Origin: Actinomycetota bacterium
GTDB lineage: Bacteria; Actinomycetota; Actinomycetes; Actinomycetales; Microbacteriaceae
Direction of reading: 5' to 3'
NCBI GenBank assembly: GCA_027728145.1
Contig: JAQBZV010000024.1
Coordinates: forward strand, 1-9,648
DNA length: 9,648 nucleotides
Positions 1 to 5,544 of the stretch are shown piece by piece. A program made the translations under genes and the position numbers. How positions within the stretch are numbered: position 1 is the stretch's first letter; each line of letters opens with the position of its first letter. A model generated the notes under the pieces. That model was given only the letters and a program-made list of their open reading frames with translations, made no database searches and was not told the origin of the DNA.

Positions 1-1169
1 AAGGTCAAGACTTTGAAAAAGCCGCCTCCCTGCGAGATGAAGAGAAAACTCTTCTGGGTGAGCGCCTTCAGTTAGAAAAGAAGTGGCGCAGTGGCGAGGC
101 CGGCGGGACCGGCGTTGTCGACGAGGGCGTGATCGCCGAGGTTCTCGCTGCGGCCACCGGTATCCCGGTGTTCAAGCTGACTGAGGAAGAAACAGCCCGC
201 CTGATGTTCATGGAGAAGGCTCTGCACCAGCGCGTGATTGGTCAGGAGCAGGCAATTTCGGTTCTGTCCAAGACCATTCGCCGGACGCGTGCGGGTCTGA
301 AAGACCCGAAGCGTCCCAGCGGTTCGTTCATCTTCGCCGGTCCTACCGGCGTAGGAAAGACGGAGCTTGCGAAGGCTTTGGCTGAGTTCCTCTTCGATGA
401 TGAGGACGCGCTGATTGCTTTGGACATGTCTGAGTTCGGCGAGAAGCACACAGTGTCACGACTGTTTGGTGCCCCTCCCGGATTCGTGGGCTTCGAAGAC
501 GGCGGTCAGCTGACCGAGAAGGTTCGCCGCAAGCCCTTCAGCGTTGTGCTCTTTGACGAGATCGAGAAAGCTCACCCGGACATCTTCAACTCCCTGTTGC
601 AGGTGTTGGAGGAGGGTCGTCTCACGGATGGTCAAGGACGCGTGGTGGACTTCAAGAACACCGTCATCATCATGACCACAAACCTTGGAACCAAGGACAT
701 CACCGGTGGTCCGGTCGGGTTCACCCTGGAGGGTGACACCGAAGCCAGCTACCAGTCCATGCGCGCCAAGGTGGTGGAGGAGCTGAAGAAGAACTTCAAG
801 CCTGAGTTCCTCAACCGCGTGGATGAGACCATTGTGTTCCCGCAGCTCAACCAGGACGAGCTGATGCAAATCGTGCACTTGTTCATCAAGCGACTCGGTG
901 ACCGTTTGCTGGATCGCGACATGACGATGAGCGTGTCCGATGAGGCGAAGAAGCAGCTGATTACTCTCGGGTGGGACCCCACGATGGGTGCCAGGCCGCT
1001 ACGCAGGGCTGTCCAGCAAAGCGTGGAGGACCCATTGAGTGAGCGTATTCTCCAGGGTGAGTTGAACCCTGGTGAGCACATCACGGTTGACTTCGATGGC
1101 ACCGAGTTCACCTTCGTGAGCAAGAAGCGCAAAGAGGAGCCACTCGAGGCCGGAGTGCTGGAGTCCTAA
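1..1169 (+). CDS. clpC: ATP-dependent Clp protease ATP-binding subunit ClpC (5' truncated)
   Basis: This is the C-terminal 388 residues of a ClpC-type AAA+ unfoldase, read in the frame starting at base 3 and ending at TAA 1167-1169. ClpC forms a cytosolic hexamer that unfolds proteins and threads them into ClpP. The fragment opens in a UVR-like stretch (QDFEKAASLRDEEK), the motif found in the ClpC middle region, followed by the linker VLAAATGIPVFKL. The second AAA+ domain is complete: Walker A GPTGVGKT (339-362), Walker B VVLFDEIEKAH, sensor 1 TVIIMTTNLG with the downstream arginine-finger region FLNRVDE, and sensor 2 GARPLRRAV. The C-terminal tail ends in EAGVLES. Full ClpC proteins are about 840 residues, so the N domain and first AAA+ domain lie upstream of the window. 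No frameshift is seen. The next gene begins 16 nt downstream and appears to have its own promoter. Confidence 0.97.
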   Translation, partial: GQDFEKAASLRDEEKTLLGERLQLEKKWRSGEAGGTGVVDEGVIAEVLAAATGIPVFKLTEEETARLMFMEKALHQRVIGQEQAISVLSKTIRRTRAGLKDPKRPSGSFIFAGPTGVGKTELAKALAEFLFDDEDALIALDMSEFGEKHTVSRLFGAPPGFVGFEDGGQLTEKVRRKPFSVVLFDEIEKAHPDIFNSLLQVLEEGRLTDGQGRVVDFKNTVIIMTTNLGTKDITGGPVGFTLEGDTEASYQSMRAKVVEELKKNFKPEFLNRVDETIVFPQLNQDELMQIVHLFIKRLGDRLLDRDMTMSVSDEAKKQLITLGWDPTMGARPLRRAVQQSVEDPLSERILQGELNPGEHITVDFDGTEFTFVSKKRKEEPLEAGVLES

Positions 1170-1173
1170 GCGC

Positions 1174-1179
1174 TACGCT
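1174..1179 (+). promoter_or_regulatory. Predicted -10 element TACGCT for a leaderless acetyltransferase mRNA
   Basis: TACGCT fits the actinobacterial TANNNT -10 consensus and ends 6 nt before the GTG start at 1186, so transcription would begin at the start codon. There is no Shine-Dalgarno-like sequence in between (ttcctg). No convincing -35 hexamer is visible upstream, where the clpC 3' end lies. The call rests on spacing shared with five other genes here. Confidence 0.55.
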
Positions 1180-1185
1180 TTCCTG

Positions 1186-1701
1186 GTGACCCCGGCAGAG
1201 CAGTGGACTATTCGACGTGCGCGCACGTCGGATATCCGCGCCATTGCCTCCCTGATTGAACCCCTCGTTGAGGCGCGGGTTCTTCTGGGTAAGGACCTTG
1301 TTGTTCTCTACGAATCGGTGCAAGAGTTCACCGTTGCCACACATTCTTCGGGCGAAATTGTGGGGTGTGGGGCTCTCCATGTTTTTTGGGAGAACCTGGG
1401 TGAAATCAGGACGCTTGCGGTGTCACCCGAGCATGTGGGGCAAGGCATTGGCGCCGCCGTCGTGACGGCGCTGGAGGAGCAAGCTCGAGAGTTGGGGCTT
1501 TCCACGCTCTTTTGCTTGACCTTTGAGGTGGACTTCTTCACACGTCACGGGTTCCACATCCAAGACGACCCGATTGTGGATCCCGAAATCTATCTGGAGC
1601 TGGTGCGCTCCCCCGATGAGGGTGTTGCCGAGTTCCTCGATTTGGCTCGCGTGAAGCCCAACACGTTGGGAAATTCGCGTCTCGTCAAAGACCTTGGTTA
1701 A
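1186..1701 (+). CDS. Amino-acid N-acetyltransferase, GNAT family (short actinobacterial N-acetylglutamate synthase, ArgA type)
   Basis: This is a 171-residue single-domain GNAT protein. It resembles the short actinobacterial N-acetylglutamate synthases (the Rv2747/ArgA type), which transfer acetyl from acetyl-CoA to the amino group of glutamate, the first step of arginine biosynthesis. They lack the amino-acid-kinase domain of classical ArgA. Visible features are the N-terminal strand TIRRARTSDI (residues 8-17), the block LLGKDLVVLYESVQEF (33-48) that I associate with this subfamily, the strand IRTLAVSPEH (74-83), and the acetyl-CoA loop VGQGIGAAVV (84-93). The first position of the usual Q/R-x-x-G-x-G/A motif is Val84. 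A C-terminal FFTRHGF (117-123) is typical of GNAT folds. GTG 1186 was chosen because homology begins about residue 8 and no other ATG or GTG lies in frame nearby. It lacks a ribosome binding site and is probably leaderless. Glutamate as substrate is inferred from family resemblance. Confidence 0.85.
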   Translation: MTPAEQWTIRRARTSDIRAIASLIEPLVEARVLLGKDLVVLYESVQEFTVATHSSGEIVGCGALHVFWENLGEIRTLAVSPEHVGQGIGAAVVTALEEQARELGLSTLFCLTFEVDFFTRHGFHIQDDPIVDPEIYLELVRSPDEGVAEFLDLARVKPNTLGNSRLVKDLG

Positions 1702-1758
1702 ACCTGCAAGTTCCTAGGCTCGCCGGCGCTAAGCCCCTGGATTTACACCCTCCAGTCG

Positions 1759-1764
1759 TACCCT
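1759..1764 (+). promoter_or_regulatory. Predicted -10 element TACCCT for a leaderless mRNA
   Basis: TACCCT ends 6 nt before ATG 1771, giving a predicted transcription start at the A of the start codon. It overlaps the perfect palindrome CCCTAGGG (1761-1768), which may be coincidental. There is no ribosome binding site between it and the ATG. The rest of the 69-nt gap (1702-1770) holds only a short GC-rich inverted repeat (cgccggcg, 1721-1728) with no T tract, so I do not call a terminator. Confidence 0.6.
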
Positions 1765-1770
1765 AGGGCT

Positions 1771-2349
1771 ATGTCACAGGCTCAGCGCTCGCTTCCCGCC
1801 TCGGTCTATTGGCGGCGACGGCTTGTCGTGCTGGGTGGATTGCTCGCCGTCATCGCGGTCATCGTTCTCATCGTGGTGCGGCCTGGGTTTGGAACAACGG
1901 CGGAGCCCGTCGAAGAGGTTGCAGAGGAACTGGCCTTTGAGGAGGTACCCAACTGTCTCCCCAGCCAGCTCGAAATCACCGCCCGAACCGACCAATCCAG
2001 CTATGACTCTGGATTGAATCCTCAGTTGTGGATGGGCGTCAAGAATGTATCGACCGTGGAGTGCAAGGTCAACGCGGGGACGGACGTGCAAAAGTACGTC
2101 ATTTCCTCAGGGCCCGACCTCATCTGGTCCTCGGATGATTGCCAGACCGATGCTGTTCCGTATGAGCTCACCCTCGCTCCCGGTTCAGAGCAAGAGACCA
2201 CCTCTATTCCCTGGGATCGCACCCGCTCAACACCCGACACCTGCGACGGTGAACGCCCCGTGATGCCAGCAGGTGGCGCGAGCTATCACCTCTCGGTTCA
2301 GCTGGGAAGCCTCGAGTCAGCCGAAACCAAGCAGTTCCTGCTGAACTAA
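1771..2349 (+). CDS. Small membrane-anchored exported protein, function unknown (DUF4232-like)
   Basis: This is a 192-residue protein with a cytoplasmic head of about 17 residues ending in WRRR, and one membrane segment at about residues 18-36. A Glu-rich spacer (residues 45-58) follows, then an extracytoplasmic domain of about 130 residues. The basic residues before the membrane segment predict N-in, C-out topology. The exported part has four cysteines (62, 98, 124, 158), enough for two disulfides, and alternating beta-type stretches such as LEITARTD, QLWMGVKNVS and SYHLSVQLG. This suggests an Ig-like beta sandwich as in DUF4232-type proteins, but that is fold-level inference. Proteins with a similar PASVYWRRR head recur in Microbacteriaceae as hypotheticals. 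No enzymatic motif is visible. The ATG is probably the first base of a leaderless mRNA. The TAA stop overlaps the TAG of the convergent radA gene in CTAA 2346-2349, leaving no room for a terminator between them. Confidence 0.85.
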   Translation: MSQAQRSLPASVYWRRRLVVLGGLLAVIAVIVLIVVRPGFGTTAEPVEEVAEELAFEEVPNCLPSQLEITARTDQSSYDSGLNPQLWMGVKNVSTVECKVNAGTDVQKYVISSGPDLIWSSDDCQTDAVPYELTLAPGSEQETTSIPWDRTRSTPDTCDGERPVMPAGGASYHLSVQLGSLESAETKQFLLN

Positions 2350-3698
2350 AAAGTAGGCTGTTTTTGCTTCTTCGGGCTGCCAGAGAACGCCCTCGTGATG
2401 GCTTCGTGAATGCTGGCAGTCGAGTGGTCCAGCACGGAGGAAAAGCCTAAGCGCGCGGCTTCCGACGCGCGCTGTGGCGCCTGAGTCACCGCTCGAATTT
2501 CTCCCGCAAGGCTGATTTCACCGATTGCGGCCATCTCCTGAGACAGCGGAATGTCTTTGGCGGCACTCGCTATGGCAAGGGCAATGGCCAAGTCTGTGGC
2601 TGGCTCGTACACCTTGATTCCCCCGACGGTCGACACATACACATCCGCTTGGGAGACCGGGAGCCCCGCTCGTCTTTCCAGTACCGCCAAAATCATGGCC
2701 ACGCGGGATGACTCCACCCCGTTCACCACCCGTCGAGGTTGAGCGGCAGTGCTGGGAACAACGAGCGCCTGTATCTCAACGGGGAGCGCGCGCTTGCCTT
2801 CCAAGGCAATGGTGGTGCACGTCCCGCTCACAGCCTTCGTGGTGTGGGAGCGAAACAGTGAGCTGGGGTCGGGGACCTCGATGATGCCCTCGCCACTCAT
2901 TTCGAAGCAGCCCACTTCATCCGTGGGACCAAACCTGTTCTTTAGAGCCCTGACGAATCGGAGTGACGTTTGACGATCTCCCTCAAAGTGGCAGACCACA
3001 TCGACAAGATGCTCCAGTGTCCTGGGGCCTGCGACCTGACCGTCTTTGGTCACGTGCCCCACCATGATGATGGGCAAGTTGGAGTTCTTGGCCACCCGAA
3101 TCAAGGTGGCAGCCACTTCCCTGACCTGGGCAACGCCGCCGGCGGAGCTGTCCAAAACACCGGAGGACACGGTCTGGATGGAGTCGATAATCAACAGTTC
3201 GGGATGGACCTGGTCAATATGCCCGAGGACTCCACCGAGATCCGTTTCGTTGGCGAGGAAAAGGTTGTCATCGAGACCGTTGGTCCGAGACGCGCGCAAA
3301 TACACCTGTCCGGCGGACTCTTCCGCGCTGACATAGAGAACCCTCTTGCCGCCCTGAGCTGCTTTAGCTGCAACATCGAGAAGGAGGGTTGATTTGCCCA
3401 CTCCTGGCTCACCGGAAAGTAAGACAACAGCACCGGGGACAATCCCGCCACCCAGAACGCGGTCAAACTCGCTCACGCCGGTGGGGACGTGACCGCTCTC
3501 GCTCCCGGTGTGTTCTGTGATGGGTTTGGCAATCCGATCAGCGCTCGGAACCACGGCAACGGCTTGGCGGGACGCGCTCGTGGGGGCGCCCACTTCGACC
3601 ACGGTTCCCCACGATTGGCACTCCCCGCACCGACCCACCCACTTGAGTGTGGTCCACCCGCATTCGTCACAACGATAGGGAGACTCGGTTTTTGCCAT
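2346..3698 (-). CDS. radA: DNA repair protein RadA (Sms)
   Basis: This is a full-length 450-residue RadA. In other bacteria RadA is a RecA-like, DnaB-like ATPase that helps extend D-loops and process recombination intermediates. All expected modules are present. The N-terminal C4 zinc finger uses Cys10, Cys13, Cys24 and Cys27. Walker A is GEPGVGKS (96-103) and Walker B is LLIIDS (168-173). The RadA-specific KNRFG motif is at 253-257. The C-terminal half from about residue 290 is the Lon-protease-like domain, with stretches such as VYVSTVGGIKVYEPATDLAI. ATG 3698 is supported by the zinc finger beginning at residue 8 and by a -10-like TAGGCT ending 6 nt upstream, with no ribosome binding site. 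The gene is convergent with the exported protein gene at 1771-2349 (4-nt overlap) and divergent from tRNA-Ser. Nothing looks degraded. Confidence 0.98.
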   Translation of the reverse strand: MAKTESPYRCDECGWTTLKWVGRCGECQSWGTVVEVGAPTSASRQAVAVVPSADRIAKPITEHTGSESGHVPTGVSEFDRVLGGGIVPGAVVLLSGEPGVGKSTLLLDVAAKAAQGGKRVLYVSAEESAGQVYLRASRTNGLDDNLFLANETDLGGVLGHIDQVHPELLIIDSIQTVSSGVLDSSAGGVAQVREVAATLIRVAKNSNLPIIMVGHVTKDGQVAGPRTLEHLVDVVCHFEGDRQTSLRFVRALKNRFGPTDEVGCFEMSGEGIIEVPDPSSLFRSHTTKAVSGTCTTIALEGKRALPVEIQALVVPSTAAQPRRVVNGVESSRVAMILAVLERRAGLPVSQADVYVSTVGGIKVYEPATDLAIALAIASAAKDIPLSQEMAAIGEISLAGEIRAVTQAPQRASEAARLGFSSVLDHSTASIHEAITRAFSGSPKKQKQPTF

Positions 3699-3704
3699 GC
3701 CATG

Positions 3705-3710
3705 AGCCTA
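3705..3710 (-). promoter_or_regulatory. Predicted -10 element TAGGCT for a leaderless radA mRNA
   Basis: On the minus strand TAGGCT lies 6 nt (catggc) before the radA ATG at 3698, placing the predicted transcript start at that ATG. An out-of-frame ATG sits inside the 6-nt spacer and would be excluded from such an mRNA. A clear -35 hexamer is not visible. Confidence 0.6.
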
Positions 3711-3754
3711 AAGCTCCCCACTGACCGAGGCTGAAGGCGTGAGGGGTGTCTGTG

Positions 3755-3760
3755 TAAACT
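3755..3760 (+). promoter_or_regulatory. Predicted -10 element TAAACT for tRNA-Ser
   Basis: TAAACT ends 7 nt before the mature 5' base of the tRNA (3768), so transcription should start at the mature end or one base before it. A weak -35 candidate, CTGAAG at 3731-3736 (18-nt spacing), matches TTGACA at only three positions. The divergent radA -10 lies 44 nt away, so the two promoters share the 69-nt gap. Confidence 0.6.
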
Positions 3761-3767
3761 AGCGGGC

Positions 3768-3857
3768 GGTACCGTGTCCGAGCGGCCGAAGGTGCAACTC
3801 TCGAAAAGTTGTGTGGGTGCAAGCCCACCGTGGGTTCAAATCCCACCGGTACCGCCA
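3768..3857 (+). tRNA. tRNA-Ser (anticodon CGA)
   Basis: This is a 90-nt class II tRNA with an encoded CCA (3855-3857). The acceptor stem GGTACCG (3768-3774) pairs perfectly with CGGTACC (3847-3853), with G73 as discriminator at 3854. TG at positions 8-9 is followed by a D arm of the usual serine form (TCC, GAGCGGCCGA, AGG). The anticodon stem is CAACT (3795-3799) with AGTTG (3807-3811), and the loop CTCGAAA carries CGA at 3802-3804, which reads UCG. The long variable arm pairs GTGGG (3813-3817) with CCCAC (3824-3828), as expected for serine. The T arm is GTGGG / TTCAAAT / CCCAC (3830-3846). A run of five T follows at 3859-3863 and may help termination. The three bases before the tRNA (GGC) could pair with the discriminator and the first two bases of CCA. 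Confidence 0.97.
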
Positions 3858-3870
3858 GTTTTTCCACTTC

Positions 3871-3876
3871 TAGACT
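3871..3876 (+). promoter_or_regulatory. Predicted -10 element TAGACT for a leaderless trhO mRNA
   Basis: TAGACT ends 6 nt (gtgggt) before ATG 3883. The same hexamer at the same spacing precedes the metal transporter gene on the minus strand (5487-5492). This favours ATG 3883 as the real start over an in-frame GTG two codons earlier at 3877. The matching -35 position would fall inside the tRNA acceptor stem, so no conserved -35 is apparent. Confidence 0.6.
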
Positions 3877-3882
3877 GTGGGT

Positions 3883-4773
3883 ATGGCTGTCTACAAGGTC
3901 CTGCTGTTCTACTGCTTCACCCCGCTCGCGGACCCTGACGCCCTCCGCCTGTGGCAGCGAGACCTTTGTGAGTCTTTGGGTCTGGGCGGACGCATCATTA
4001 TCGCGCCCCACGGAATCAATGCCACGGTGGGCGGTGAGTTATCGGCGGTCAAGAAATATTGGCGAAAAACACGCGAATTTGCGCCGTTTCGAGACGTTGA
4101 CGTCAAATGGAGCGACGGAAGCGGCCCGAGGGATTTTCCCCGGCTTAAGGTTCGCGTCCGCGAGGAACTCGTCGGATTTGGGGCTCCCCAGGAAGTCTCT
4201 GTGGATGACCAAGGGGTGACCGGCGGTGGCCAGCACCTCACGCCGGAGCAACTTCACGAGCTGGTCGAGCAGAAGCAGGTGACCTTCTTCGATGGTCGCA
4301 ATAAGTGGGAGGCGGACATTGGCAGGTTCACCGGTGCCATCGTTCCCGACACACGGACCTCCCATGATTTTGTGCGCGAACTCGACAGCGGAAAGTATGA
4401 CCACCTGAAGGACCAGCCGGTGGTCACCTACTGCACCGGCGGCGTTCGATGCGAAGTGCTCTCCGCGATGATGATCAGGCGGGGCTTCCAGGAGGTATAT
4501 CAACTAGCCGGTGGCATCGTCCGCTACGGAGAAAAGTATGGTGACTCGGGTCTGTGGGAGGGCTCGCTCTATGTGTTTGACAACCGCAAAGCGGTCACTT
4601 TCTCGCCAGAATCGGCCGTGATCGGGCGGTGCAGTCTCTGTGGTGAGCCGTCGTCCCGGATGGAAAACTGCTCAAGCCTTTCGTGCACCACTGAGTCCGT
4701 TATCTGTGACTCCTGTGCTGAAAGAGTTTTTCTCTGCGAGGAGGATCGGGCTGTGGCCACTGTCACGGGCTAG
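3883..4773 (+). CDS. trhO: tRNA uridine(34) hydroxylase TrhO (YceA/UPF0176 rhodanese-family protein)
   Basis: This 296-residue protein matches the TrhO/YceA (UPF0176) family. These enzymes catalyse oxygen-dependent formation of 5-hydroxyuridine at wobble U34 of certain tRNAs. The N-terminal part has the family block [15 protein letters not shown] (37-51). The central rhodanese domain (about 120-225) carries the active-site loop YCTGGVRCE with Cys184 and Cys190, preceded by the strand [15 protein letters not shown]. The C-terminal tail is cysteine-rich: C250-x2-C253, C263, C268, C275-x2-C278 and C285. This matches the putative metal-binding tail seen in part of the family. ATG 3883 is chosen over GTG 3877 because of promoter geometry. 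The gene starts 25 nt after tRNA-Ser(CGA), but that tRNA has C34 and cannot itself be a substrate. The TAG stop shares the palindrome CTAG with the stop of the convergent transporter gene. Confidence 0.93.
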   Translation: MAVYKVLLFYCFTPLADPDALRLWQRDLCESLGLGGRIIIAPHGINATVGGELSAVKKYWRKTREFAPFRDVDVKWSDGSGPRDFPRLKVRVREELVGFGAPQEVSVDDQGVTGGGQHLTPEQLHELVEQKQVTFFDGRNKWEADIGRFTGAIVPDTRTSHDFVRELDSGKYDHLKDQPVVTYCTGGVRCEVLSAMMIRRGFQEVYQLAGGIVRYGEKYGDSGLWEGSLYVFDNRKAVTFSPESAVIGRCSLCGEPSSRMENCSSLSCTTESVICDSCAERVFLCEEDRAVATVTG

Positions 4774-5480
4774 ATCCCGGAGACTCCCAGAACTGTTCCA
4801 ACTCCCCAGGTCAAGAGCAGTGCGAAGGTTCCTCCTGCGAGAACCCGGAACACGGGCCTCAGCGGAGGACTATTTCCGAGACGAGCTCCCACCCACCCGG
4901 TGATGGCGAGAGCAAGCAAGCTTGCTCCAAAAGCGAGAGGGATACGCCATCCGTCCGGAGGCAGTGTGATGGCCAGCATGGGGAGTGTGGCACCCGCGAG
5001 AAAGGCCAACGCTGAGGAGAACGCAGCGTGCCAGGGGTTCGTCAGCCCTCGTTCATCGATACCGAGCTCTGCCTCCAAATGGGCGCTAATCGCGTCGTGA
5101 GCGGTCAGCTCCTTCGCCACGAGACGAGCGGTGCTAGCGGTGAGGCCCTTGGCTTGATATATCTCAGCAAGCTCGAGGAGCTCTTCGTCGGGTTGATCAA
5201 TCAGCTCCTGACGCTCGCGAGCAATCAGGGCTCTCTCGCTGTCGCGCTGAGAGGAGACCGACACGTATTCACCAGCCGCCATAGAAATCGAGCCGGCGAC
5301 GATTCCCGCCACCCCCGCAATCAAAATTGTCCGAATATCACTTGTCGCTGCTGCGACACCGACGACCAGGGCCGCGATCGACACAATGCCGTCGTTGGCA
5401 CCCAAAATTCCTGCGCGGAGCCAATTGAGTCGGGATGCGAAGGTCACCCGGTGGGGTTCAAATCTTTCGCTCTCACTCAC
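4770..5480 (-). CDS. VIT1/CCC1 family iron/manganese transporter
   Basis: This is a 236-residue membrane protein of the VIT1/CCC1 family, which moves Fe2+ or Mn2+ out of the cytoplasm, usually by proton exchange. The family's first membrane segment is recognisable in [20 protein letters not shown] (20-39), with Asp30 in the conserved NDG. The second holds [14 protein letters not shown] (62-75), with Met67 and Glu71 where the family has metal-handling residues. An acidic cytoplasmic helical region (about 78-145, many Glu) corresponds to the metal-binding domain. Three further hydrophobic segments lie at about 152-172, 179-198 and 211-231, giving the expected five. GTG 5480 is the start just before the SESERF tail. 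It has no ribosome binding site and a TAGACT -10 ending 6 nt upstream, so the mRNA is probably leaderless. Metal specificity cannot be read from the sequence. Confidence 0.93.
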   Translation of the reverse strand: MSESERFEPHRVTFASRLNWLRAGILGANDGIVSIAALVVGVAAATSDIRTILIAGVAGIVAGSISMAAGEYVSVSSQRDSERALIARERQELIDQPDEELLELAEIYQAKGLTASTARLVAKELTAHDAISAHLEAELGIDERGLTNPWHAAFSSALAFLAGATLPMLAITLPPDGWRIPLAFGASLLALAITGWVGARLGNSPPLRPVFRVLAGGTFALLLTWGVGTVLGVSGI

Positions 5481-5486
5481 CCCGCA

Positions 5487-5492
5487 AGTCTA
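5487..5492 (-). promoter_or_regulatory. Predicted -10 element TAGACT for a leaderless VIT-family transporter mRNA
   Basis: On the minus strand TAGACT is followed by tgcggg (6 nt) and the GTG start at 5480. Hexamer and spacing are identical to those of the trhO promoter. No operator-like repeat for an iron or manganese regulator is evident in the 64-bp divergent gap. Confidence 0.6.
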
Positions 5493-5515
5493 TGGGGCGC
5501 CTAGGTTCAGGGCTC

Positions 5516-5521
5516 TACACT
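5516..5521 (+). promoter_or_regulatory. Possible -10 element TACACT for the exported protein / reductase operon
   Basis: TACACT fits TANNNT and would give a start near 5528, leaving a 5' leader of roughly 17 nt before GTG 5545. This is the only promoter candidate I see on the plus strand in the divergent gap. A -35 is not obvious. Confidence 0.4.
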
Positions 5522-5534
5522 CGAGAGGAGCGAA

Positions 5535-5540
5535 AGAAGG
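5535..5540 (+). promoter_or_regulatory. Ribosome binding site AGAAGG
   Basis: The purine run AGAAGG ends 4 nt before GTG 5545. It supports this start over the longer open frame beginning at 5386, which would run antisense through the transporter gene, and over the out-of-frame ATG at 5564. Confidence 0.45.
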
Positions 5541-5544
5541 CACC

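Noticed and set aside
1713..1768. Palindromes cgccggcg and CCCTAGGG between the acetyltransferase and exported protein genes, considered as a terminator or operator
   Set aside because: The repeats are short and not followed by a T tract. The second coincides with the predicted -10 and start region, where a short palindrome can arise by chance.
2970..3392. 140-codon plus-strand frame inside radA
   Set aside because: It lies antisense to the Walker A/B region of an intact radA, and the translation is low in protein-like features.
3859..3863. T run after the tRNA as an intrinsic terminator
   Set aside because: There are only five T and no separate hairpin besides the tRNA arms themselves, so it is mentioned with the tRNA but not called as a terminator.
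3809..4219. 136-codon plus-strand frame overlapping the tRNA and trhO
   Set aside because: It begins within the tRNA variable arm region and runs out of frame through trhO, and has no independent support.
5386..5544. N-terminal extension of the exported protein in the same frame
   Set aside because: It would overlap the well-supported VIT-family gene on the opposite strand, has no ribosome binding site, and would add a non-conserved stretch before the basic head and membrane segment. GTG 5545 is preferred.
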